Below are positions 49,537 through 58,100 of a stretch of DNA of 64,000 nucleotides, in pieces. Both the position numbers and the translations under genes were made by a program. Under the pieces are notes generated by a model. The model had not been told where the DNA came from, made no database searches, and was given only the letters and a program-made list of their open reading frames with translations. How positions within the stretch are numbered: the stretch's first letter is position 1; each line of letters begins with the position of its first letter. Source of the DNA: Treponema sp. (GTDB lineage: Bacteria > Spirochaetota > Spirochaetia > Treponematales > Treponemataceae); contig JAFUDX010000011.1 in assembly GCA_017464425.1 (NCBI GenBank), forward strand, positions 1 to 64,000. The letters are read 5' to 3'.

Positions 49537-51132
49537 ATGTCTGTTCATGTCTATTCTCTCGGCGCGGCTGAGGAAGTCACCGGATCTAAGCACATTTTTG
49601 AAATCAACGGTCGCTCGTATATGATTGACTGCGGCGCGTTTCAGGGAAAGCGAGCCGAGTCCGACGAAAAAAACCGCAATTTTGAAATTCCTGTCGATAA
49701 AATTGATTCGGTCATTCTCACGCACGCGCACTACGACCATGTGGGGCTTCTTCCCTTGCTCGTAAAAAAGGGCTACAACGGGAACATTTACGCCACGCCC
49801 GCCACGCGCGACCTCACCGACCTTGTGATGATGGACAGCGCGCGAATTCAGGCTCGTGACGCGGAATATTTACGAAAACAGGCGCAGAAAAAGGGCGAAA
49901 AATTCACTTGGGTGCCCATGTTCACCGAAAAAGACTGCCTCAAAGCGGCGAATCAGATTATCACGCTCTCGTATAACCGAAAAATGTACATTTCCCCCGA
50001 AGTGGAGCTTGAATTCTTTGACGCGGGGCACATTTTAGGCTCTTCGTTTGCCTACATTACGATAAAAGGTCAGCGCGACGAAAACGGCAAGCCGATTAAA
50101 GAAAGCGACAATAATGCCCTCAGAATTTGGAACAAGCTCTTCGGCTGGAAAAAGGACGACAAACGCGCAACTCCCGACCGCCGCAAAGCCACGCCCGAAG
50201 AACAGGCTGCATACACGGGGCCGGAACGCCGAAGCGGGCACGACCGCCGCGAAGGAAAGGACGAAATCCGCATTTTGTACACGGGTGACTTGGGGCGTAA
50301 GCAAAAGCCGATTATCCGCGACCCTTCAACGAATGTTCCCCCGCCCGATTACATTTTCATAGAAAGCACATACGGCAACCGCAAGCACGAGGACGCGGCG
50401 GTCGCAATGGACGAGCTTCGCAAAATCGTGCGCCGCGCCATCGAAAAGAAGGGCAAAATCATCATTCCGTCGTTTGCGATTGAGCGCACGCAGGAAATCG
50501 TGTACTACCTGCACATGCTCGTTGACAAAAAAAAGATTCCGCCGATTCCGATTTATGTCGATTCTCCTATGGCAATCAACGCCACCTCAATTTTCCAAGT
50601 CCATCAGGAATGTTATTCCGACGAAATTCATGAGGCATTCTTGCAGCATCACAAAAATCCATTCGGATTCGGCTCGCTCTCGTTCGTGAACAGTTTGGAC
50701 GAATCAAAGAATCTCAACAAAAAAGCGGGACCAATGATTATCATAAGCGCGGACGGCATGTGTGAAAGCGGTCGAATCGTGCACCACATCGCGAACAACA
50801 TTTCAGACCCGCGAAACACAATTCTTATCGTCGGCTACATGGCGGAAAACACGCTCGGCAGGCGCATTCGTGACGGCGCGAAAGTTGTAAAAATCATGGG
50901 AGATGAGTATGATGTAAAGGCAAGAGTCGAATGCATCAACGCCTTTTCTGCCCATGCCGATTACGAGGAAATGACGAAATGGCTCAAAACAATCGACACG
51001 AGCCGCCTCAAAAAGATTTTTATGGTTCACGGTGAACACGAAGCGCAGGAATTCTTCAAGGCACATCTTGAAAAGAACGGCTTCCCCAATGTGCAAATCG
51101 TAAAATACGGCGAAACATACGAAATTGAGTAG
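49537..51132 (+). CDS. metallo-beta-lactamase/beta-CASP RNA-processing exonuclease-like protein
   Basis: A 531-residue cytoplasmic MBL-fold protein of the CPSF/Ysh1 group. The Zn motif HAHYDHVG is at ~residue 67, further metal ligands appear in DAGHILGSS and YTGDLGR, the beta-CASP block follows, and the last ligand is in INAFSAHADY (RNA-specificity region). Relatives are RNases. Between the MBL strands, residues ~205-245 form an Arg-rich insert ending PERRSGHDRREG, unusual in this family. The ribosome site GGAAAGGGGG lies just upstream of the ATG. Confidence 0.88.
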   Translation: MSVHVYSLGAAEEVTGSKHIFEINGRSYMIDCGAFQGKRAESDEKNRNFEIPVDKIDSVILTHAHYDHVGLLPLLVKKGYNGNIYATPATRDLTDLVMMDSARIQARDAEYLRKQAQKKGEKFTWVPMFTEKDCLKAANQIITLSYNRKMYISPEVELEFFDAGHILGSSFAYITIKGQRDENGKPIKESDNNALRIWNKLFGWKKDDKRATPDRRKATPEEQAAYTGPERRSGHDRREGKDEIRILYTGDLGRKQKPIIRDPSTNVPPPDYIFIESTYGNRKHEDAAVAMDELRKIVRRAIEKKGKIIIPSFAIERTQEIVYYLHMLVDKKKIPPIPIYVDSPMAINATSIFQVHQECYSDEIHEAFLQHHKNPFGFGSLSFVNSLDESKNLNKKAGPMIIISADGMCESGRIVHHIANNISDPRNTILIVGYMAENTLGRRIRDGAKVVKIMGDEYDVKARVECINAFSAHADYEEMTKWLKTIDTSRLKKIFMVHGEHEAQEFFKAHLEKNGFPNVQIVKYGETYEIE

Positions 51133-51275
51133 AAAATTCCTCACAGATAGGGAGCGTTAAAAAATTGCGTAGCAATTTTAGCGATTCTCCGAAGCAACTG
51201 TGTTGCGTAGGCATTAAGAGCGCACAGAGAGTTTTCTTTATGTGTAATTCCTCTGTGTGCTCTGTGAGAAATTCA
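51133..51275. repeat. second MITE-like inverted-repeat cassette
   Basis: The left arm AAAATTCCTCACAGA starts right after the MBL stop; the right arm CTCTGTGTGCTCTGTGAGAAATT ends 13 bp before the next ATG. Inside is the hairpin AAAATTGC-GTA-GCAATTTT. Arms match those at 14451-14605 in reverse orientation, while the interiors differ. Confidence 0.65.
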
Positions 51276-51288
51276 AAAAGGAAAATGT

Positions 51289-52254
51289 ATGACTGCAAAA
51301 ACGAAAGTTCTCATTAAACAAATTTCACTCCCGATTGGGATTTTTCTTGGGCTGTGCGTGATTTTTATTTCGGTGGTGTTTTTTGCGCTTTTTAAGCCGA
51401 ATTTTATGCGCGGAAACGGAAAGCCTACACACATGGACGAAAAGCACTTCCTCACCAAAGAAAACGAGGAGAAAAACAAGGTGGACACCGAATGGTTTTA
51501 TGCGCAGAATCCAGAAGAAATCACCGTTGAGTCGTTTGACGGGCTAAAACTCGTCGCCTACAATCTTCCTGCCGAAAACGCCAAAGGCACTTGGCTTTTG
51601 ATTCACGGGCATCAGTCTGCACCTTTGCGCGAGTATGCGGGGCTTGCGAAATTCTTTCACGAGCTTGGCTACAATGTCGTCCTTCCGTATCAGCGGGCGC
51701 ACGGAAAAAGCGAAGGCACATACATCACTTTTGGCGTAAAAGAACGCTATGATATACGCGACTGGCTTTTAAAAATCAATGAAATTTACGGCGATACGCT
51801 TCCGCTGTACATGGAAGGCATTTCAATGGGCTGCGCCACAGTTTTAATGAGCCTCAGTTTTGACTTGCCCGCAAATTTACAATCAGTTGTCGCTGACTGT
51901 GGCTATACTTCACCTTACGACATCATGTGGAAAGTCGCCAAAAAAGACAAAAATGTGCCGCTTCCGCGCTTGGTTTTGGGCGTAGGGAATAAAATGGCGC
52001 ATATTCTCGCTGATTTTGATTTTGAAGAATACGATACATTCAAAGGATTGCGCTACAACAAAGTTCCCGTGATGTTCGTTCACGGAACAGAAGACACATT
52101 CGTTCCGATTGAAATGACGATTGCGAACTACCAATACTGCACGAGCGAAAAATTCTTGTATCTAATAGAAAAAGCCCCCCACGCGATTTCATATTTTATC
52201 GATGAAGAGGGCTATCATAAGAATTTGATTGAATTCTGTAAACTACAACAATAG
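51289..52254 (+). CDS. alpha/beta hydrolase, membrane-anchored
   Basis: A 321-residue serine hydrolase. An N-terminal membrane helix (~12-35) is followed by an alpha/beta-hydrolase domain with LLIHGHQSA (oxyanion region), EGISMGCATVL (nucleophile Ser), HGTEDTFVP (acid) and KAPHAISY (His). The pattern is that of S33-like or BEM46-like esterases; substrate unknown. The ribosome site AAAAAGGAAAA lies in front of the ATG. Most of the upstream gap is the inverted-repeat cassette. Confidence 0.85.
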   Translation: MTAKTKVLIKQISLPIGIFLGLCVIFISVVFFALFKPNFMRGNGKPTHMDEKHFLTKENEEKNKVDTEWFYAQNPEEITVESFDGLKLVAYNLPAENAKGTWLLIHGHQSAPLREYAGLAKFFHELGYNVVLPYQRAHGKSEGTYITFGVKERYDIRDWLLKINEIYGDTLPLYMEGISMGCATVLMSLSFDLPANLQSVVADCGYTSPYDIMWKVAKKDKNVPLPRLVLGVGNKMAHILADFDFEEYDTFKGLRYNKVPVMFVHGTEDTFVPIEMTIANYQYCTSEKFLYLIEKAPHAISYFIDEEGYHKNLIEFCKLQQ

Positions 52255-52291
52255 AAGCTGGCAAGAATGCAAGCAGATTTTATAAATCGGA

Positions 52292-52486
52292 TTAGCCGAA
52301 AATAGCGCTTGCAAGTTTACCAATTGGGTCGAAATCAAGAAGAAGAAGATCAACCGCAAAGAAAACTGCGAAACCAATTGCAGCGATAAGCAAAAGAACG
52401 CCGATTCCAATGAGCATCTGAACTGCGATTGGGAGAGAATCGAATCCTGATGTCTTTTTTTCTACAACTGCTGTATTTGAAGCCAT
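52292..52486 (-). CDS. small single-span membrane protein
   Basis: A 64-residue protein with a polar N-terminus and one long hydrophobic stretch (~22-50, MLIGIGVLLLIAAIGFAVFF). An AGAGGT ribosome site precedes the ATG, which supports a real gene. I do not recognise a family. It is convergent with the hydrolase gene and lies downstream of the Omp85-like gene on the same strand. Confidence 0.6.
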   Translation of the reverse strand: MASNTAVVEKKTSGFDSLPIAVQMLIGIGVLLLIAAIGFAVFFAVDLLLLDFDPIGKLASAIFG

Positions 52487-52591
52487 ATATTACCTCTGTC
52501 AAAATTAAAAATATACCAATACTATATTAAAGGTAGATTTGTTTGCCGTCAAGCAAAAAAGCCGAAAAAGTGAAATTTTAGCAGAATTTGT

Positions 52592-53866
52592 TTAAAAACT
52601 GACACCCACTGCCGCAGCAAATTGCCAGTAATTTTTGGTCACATTGTAGGAAACGCCCATCGCAAGTGCAGGAACCGCAATTTTGGCAAGGTAGAATTTT
52701 GCACCGCCGTTTGGCCCGTGACAGAATTCATAATCACCATCGCCCGTAAGTTCAAAATCTTGGGCATACACCACTTGATAATCACTGTAGAGCGAAATCA
52801 TTCCCCATCGAAATTTTGCAATCGCAACTTCAAGCCCCAAATTCCCGCCTACAATTCTTTCTGTAGAAAAATTTCCTGGCAAAATGGTGACAGAACCTGC
52901 CTCGCGGCCTTTAAAGCCCGAAATATGATTTTTGTACCCATATACCCCAGAATACCGCTGATACAATCTGAGTCGGTCAATAAAAATGGGATGCTGCTCA
53001 GTAATTAAAGCCGAAAATTCAAGCGGAAACCGATACGCTTTGTCTTCTGAATTGGTAAGACCTACCTCCGCGTTAACCGAAGCCGAATTCGTGGACATAA
53101 AAACGCCGTTCCAGTCAGATTTTGCATATGCGAATCCAATTGAAGTTGAGCCTTCCGTAATTGATTCTACCCGCTCATCTTTTGAATTGTGATATGTAAA
53201 GCCAAATCCGTTTGAAAAGATAAAATTTTCGCCAATTTTTTCTGAAAGCTTGAGCCCTACCTCAAAAGAAAACGCTTTATATTTTAAAACTTCGTCATCA
53301 TCAAGATTATAATATTTTGGAGAAGTTTTTGAGACAGAAAGAAACAGGGAAACGCCCGGAACACCTTTTGTCTGCGACTGTTTTACGAATGATGCCATGC
53401 CAGTTTTTGCGGTCGATGAAAAAAATCCGCCAATCATAAACATATCTTTTCGTCCAAAGGCATTCGTATCCATCACAATACCCCCCGCCATAAATCCCGC
53501 GCTTGAATACATGGCAAACGGCAGGGGGATAAAAGTGATTTTTTCTTTTACCGAAACCGTGATTTGAGCTTCAGTTTCGCTTATCTGTTCCGTTGAGATT
53601 TGAATGTCATCAAAAAGTCCTTCCAGCTGAATCGCTGTTTCCAAGCCGTGCATGTCCGTTTCAGCGATTGAATTTCCCGTAAATTTTGCGACCTTTGAGC
53701 CAATGTAAGAGGGCCTCGTTTTTTTAAGACCGATAAAATTGATTCTTGAAACCACAAGATTCTGGTCAATTTGCTCTTCCTGGTGCGCTTCCTGACTTTC
53801 GGCAGGCTGTGAAAACGCAAACGAAGAAAAAAACAGTAAAAGAATCCCAAAGACCAATTGTCTCAT
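52592..53866 (-). CDS. Omp85/BamA-like outer membrane protein, single POTRA
   Basis: A 424-residue outer membrane protein. The signal peptide ends at about SSFAFSQ. One POTRA-like domain follows (VVSRINFIGLKKTRPSYIG, ~40-120), then a beta barrel with alternating aromatic strands to the terminal FAAAVGVSF. It is shorter than BamA (several POTRAs), closer to small two-partner or Omp85 relatives found in spirochaetes. I start at 53866 because the signal peptide begins there and a promoter lies 8 nt before it; the longer frame adds 20 non-signal residues. Confidence 0.75.
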   Translation of the reverse strand: MRQLVFGILLLFFSSFAFSQPAESQEAHQEEQIDQNLVVSRINFIGLKKTRPSYIGSKVAKFTGNSIAETDMHGLETAIQLEGLFDDIQISTEQISETEAQITVSVKEKITFIPLPFAMYSSAGFMAGGIVMDTNAFGRKDMFMIGGFFSSTAKTGMASFVKQSQTKGVPGVSLFLSVSKTSPKYYNLDDDEVLKYKAFSFEVGLKLSEKIGENFIFSNGFGFTYHNSKDERVESITEGSTSIGFAYAKSDWNGVFMSTNSASVNAEVGLTNSEDKAYRFPLEFSALITEQHPIFIDRLRLYQRYSGVYGYKNHISGFKGREAGSVTILPGNFSTERIVGGNLGLEVAIAKFRWGMISLYSDYQVVYAQDFELTGDGDYEFCHGPNGGAKFYLAKIAVPALAMGVSYNVTKNYWQFAAAVGVSF

Positions 53867-53874
53867 ATGTAAAA

Positions 53875-53903
53875 ATTGTATTGAAATTGAAGAAGTTTCA
53901 CAA
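53875..53903 (-). promoter_or_regulatory. promoter of the Omp85-like gene (near-leaderless)
   Basis: TTGTGA (53903-53898), 17-bp spacer, TACAAT (53880-53875), 8 nt to the ATG at 53866, no Shine-Dalgarno sequence. Confidence 0.75.
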
Positions 53904-54110
53904 GCCAAGAGATTTTTAACTTCCATATAACAAAGTGCGTTCTGCGCCTTTTAAAATCAGTATATTAAATTTCCCTTAAATTTATAAAATATCATTATTT
54001 TCAAGTAAAAAATTATTATCTCCCTGCAATTTGATTGAAAATCCCCAAAATCTGCAATAACATTTTATCAAATTATTTTTAAAATATTCGCATTATATGC
54101 AGGAGGCTGT

Positions 54111-55148
54111 ATGGGTTCACTAATAAAACGATTTGTACGGGGGGGGGTATTACTCATGCTCCCGATTTTTTTCCTTGCAGGATGTTCTTCCGACGGGGGG
54201 AATTCGTCAGAAGATACGCCAACACTTACTGATGTTACCGTCACCGCAGGTTCAACAACAATTGCGGCAACGGGCGTAACGACGCTTACGGCATCGCCCA
54301 CTACAAAAGGCAGTGTCAGCGCGAGCGATATTTCTTATTCATGGGAAATTTCCGCCGAAGATAGCACAACGCTTTCTTCTTCATCTAAAGCTCAATATGC
54401 CTCAATCACAGGAACGAAAACAAAGGCAACTCTTACTGGAAAAAACTCTTCAAGTTCTGAACATACCGTCACGGTAAAAGTTACGGCAAAATACGGCTCT
54501 ACGCAAAAATCAACAACGATAAACATCACGGTTCAAGCGGCAAAAACACCTGAAACCTCTGCAATTACAGCTCTAAGCGTTACGCCAGAATCTTCTTCAA
54601 TTGAAACAACGGGAAGCACAAAAATCACGGCAAAAGCCACCACAACTGGAACGGTAAATGTCGCATACTCATGGAAAATCACTTCTGGCTCTGACTATGC
54701 AACACTTTCTGCCACAAGCGGCGAAAGCGTCACTCTTACAGGTAAAAACACAACGACCGCAGAACAGACGATTGAAGTTGAGGTAACGGCAAGCGATTCA
54801 ACAAGCGGAAGCACGGTAGCATCAAAAACTACGAAAACTTCTGTAAAAGTAGCGGGAAAAATTGTTCCGCCAACTGGTTCATTCACGCTTTCATATGTGA
54901 AAGGCGATTCTGACTTGTCTGTTGAATTAACTTCATCTTCGGGCGGAAACTACACATTCAAAGCGACCTTGCCTGATTCTGCAGAATATACCTTGTCGTG
55001 GTATGTCGATTTGGAGCAACAGACTTCAAACAACACCTCTTGCAGTGTTTCATCTCTTACGAGCGGAACCCATGCGATTCTTGTGACTGCGACGGACACG
55101 GCGACAGGCATTGTTTACACGGCTCAGTACGAATTGAAAGTAGAATAA
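54111..55148 (+). CDS. surface lipoprotein with Ig-like repeats and a G9 tract
   Basis: A 345-residue lipoprotein (lipobox FFLAGC, Cys about 25). Two similar Ig-like modules (~40-140 and ~150-250; compare TLTGKNSSSSEHTVTVKVTA and TLTGKNTTTAEQTIEVEVTA) precede a third beta domain. Ser and Thr dominate. A homopolymer of nine G at 54139-54147 covers codons 10-13, inside the signal peptide. Loss or gain of one G moves translation into frames that stop after about 53 or 40 codons, so expression could switch. AGGAGG lies 4 nt before the ATG. The CE8-PL1 gene follows after 10 nt and is probably cotranscribed. Confidence 0.83.
   Translation: MGSLIKRFVRGGVLLMLPIFFLAGCSSDGGNSSEDTPTLTDVTVTAGSTTIAATGVTTLTASPTTKGSVSASDISYSWEISAEDSTTLSSSSKAQYASITGTKTKATLTGKNSSSSEHTVTVKVTAKYGSTQKSTTINITVQAAKTPETSAITALSVTPESSSIETTGSTKITAKATTTGTVNVAYSWKITSGSDYATLSATSGESVTLTGKNTTTAEQTIEVEVTASDSTSGSTVASKTTKTSVKVAGKIVPPTGSFTLSYVKGDSDLSVELTSSSGGNYTFKATLPDSAEYTLSWYVDLEQQTSNNTSCSVSSLTSGTHAILVTATDTATGIVYTAQYELKVE
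54139..54147 (+). repeat. poly-G tract (G9), candidate contingency locus
   Basis: Nine consecutive G within the signal-peptide codons of a surface lipoprotein. Treponema pallidum is known to vary expression through poly-G length changes. Confidence 0.85.
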
Positions 55149-55158
55149 GGAGAATATC

Positions 55159-58100
55159 ATGAAAGCACTTTTCTTTAAAAATATAAAACGATTTGTTTCG
55201 GCGGTAGCCCTTCTTGCTCTGGCTTCATGCGCGAACATTACATCTAATCCAGAAGATTCAAAATCTTCTGCAAGTGGCGAAAAAATTGCCGTTACTTTTG
55301 ATTTTTCATCTAAGAGCCGAACGGCTTTGCCTACGGTAAATTTGAGTGAATATAAGTATAAAATTCAGTACAAACTTCACGCTGATTCTGACTACACGAC
55401 ATCTTCTGCGTTTACGGGGAACAGTGGCATTTCGCTTTCGTTGACGGCAGGAACATATGATTTTATCGTGAACGCATACGATTCTTCTGACACGAGTTTT
55501 GCCACCCCGATTCTCACGGGCAGCGTGGACGAAAAGGCGATTTCTTCCTCATCAAAATCAGTTTCTGTGACCTTGAATGCAGCAACTGGCGGAACGGGAA
55601 CGGTTAAAATCACCTTACAGGTTGCGGACAATCTTAGCGTTTCAACAATCAAAGCGGGATTGTATGATTCAATTTCAGATGATGCGAGTACAAGCACAGC
55701 ACAAGAGATTGATTCAACGACGACTTCTGGCTATAAAACGGTCACTTACACAAATTCAGCTGTTCCTTCTGGCGTTTCAAAATATGTAATTTTCTTCTTG
55801 TATGATTCTTCTAGCAATCTCATTATGCCGTATGTTGAATCAGTATATGTGCATCCAAATGGCACTTCTTCAAGCCGACACACAATCAATACTGAAAAAT
55901 TCCTTGCAACGGTTACCGTGCAGAAAAATGGCATGGATTGGACTGACAGCTGGTTTACGATTGAATTTGTAAATGCGGCAGATTCTACAGACAAGACAAC
56001 GGTTGACCCGACTTCTACATCAGCAATTTACACGGCGAACCTTGATAATGACAAGACCTACAAAGTATATGCTGAAGGAAAAGACACAGAACTTACGGTA
56101 AGCAAAAATTCACCAGATGCAACATACAATTTGATTACAAACACATACTTCCCGAATTTATATGAAGAAGAGGCATATGCTGACACCTATCTTGAAATTG
56201 AATTTGACTCAGTTCCGACAATCAATCGTGCTTCTTCGGGAACGGTAAAGATTTATGAATATGTATTTGATGAAGAGACTGATAGCGAATCATGGAATTT
56301 AATTGATACAATCAAACCTGCAGCCGAAAAATTGTACGGCTACGGCGTTGGTGGAAATTCATCTTATGGCGAAATCAACGCGCAGTATCAGCTGATTCAA
56401 GTTATCGGCAATAAAGTTCGCATTATTCCACATCATGGCTCAACATATAAAACCGCAACTTTGCTTGAGAATGAAACAGGATACTCTGTAGTTGTAGACG
56501 ATGGGCTTATCACGGGCACAAAGGACGGAAAGGCATTTACTGGCGTTGCACTTGAAGAATGGGAGTTTATTACAGGAGAGACTCCAAGCGTTTCAAACAA
56601 CACGCTCACCGTTGGTAAAGGCAAACAATTCGTTACCGTGCAGGGTGCATTAAATTACCTGATGAAAAACTCATCGTCGGGCGATTGGACAATCAACATT
56701 GACACAGACACATACTACGAGCGACTTTTCTATAGAGGAAGCGCAAACATCACGATGAGCGGACAGGGAAGTGCTGATTACGGCACTGATGTTGAAATTC
56801 AGTGGGCGAACCAGGACGGCGGCACAAAAGATGCCAGTGGAAATGAAGTTAAGTCAACGCTGTGGAACACAGGCAGTCGCGGACGCAATGTGTTCTATTT
56901 TGCGGGCGGAAACTTGGTTCTTGAAAATCTTTCTATTATTAACACTGCTACGCGAAAATCAAATGAATATGGTGAATATGACAGTAGCGTAACGAGCGAT
57001 AACGCACTCGGAAGTAATCAGGCGGAAGCGCTTCTTTTTGACTCAACGGGAAACTGTGCTGCATACAATTGTAACTTTACTTCAAAGCAGGACACCGTGT
57101 ATCTTTCTCCGAGTGGCGGCAAAGCTTGGTTCTACGGCTGTAAAATCAGCGGTGATGTTGATTTTATTTGGGGATTGAGTGATGTGGCTCTGTTTGAACG
57201 CTGTAATATTATATCTGCCTATGACAGCGACAAATCTTCAAATCATGCGACCTATGTCGTGGCTTCTCACTTGCCTAACAGTTCCGCACCGTACGGAAAA
57301 GGCTTTGTATTGTATAATTCAACAATTACAACCGAAAGCGGTCAGACGACCTACCTTGCGCGAAGTCCGTGGAGAAGTGAAGGAAATGTTGCACAGGTTG
57401 CGATTATCGATACTGCCGTAACAGGCGGTTTGGCTTCTTCTCCGTGGTTTGGAAACCATGTTGGTGGAAGTAACGAAACTGTTCTCGGCTGGAAATGGTA
57501 CGGCGTAACTTCTGACGGAAGCGCAATCGCAGACACATACAAGATTTCTCAAAGCCAGTATGAGGCTGAATTTGCTGGCAGACGCAATATCATCAACAGA
57601 ACTTATGACGGAAGCGCGTTCAGCAAGGCAGCCTCAACATGGGATGTAAACACACTTGCAAGCACAAGAAACTGGAATGTTGTCGCCGACAATTCAAAGG
57701 CAACACTTGACGGGGAAACAGAGACGACAACAATTATCTATGATTTTAGAAAACTTTCTGGATATGAAGATTGGGCATCATTTACTTCAATGTCACCAAC
57801 AACGGGCACAGCCGATAATATTACTTTGAGCGGCTTCCGTTATCATGGAACGCAATATGGGGCGAATACAGGCTCGGCAAATGCGACCATTACAATCCCT
57901 GTACGAGGGGCATGTACGGTCACTGTATATAATTCGTATACAAATCAAGATACTGCGGTTTCTTTGAGTGCAAATGACTCAACGGTAGATTCTGGAACGG
58001 CAAAAGCACAGGACAGTTGTGAACTTTCTTATACAGGAACTTCTGCAACAAATCTTGTTTTAACTATCGCTACAGCAGGAACTTATATCTCTCATATTGA

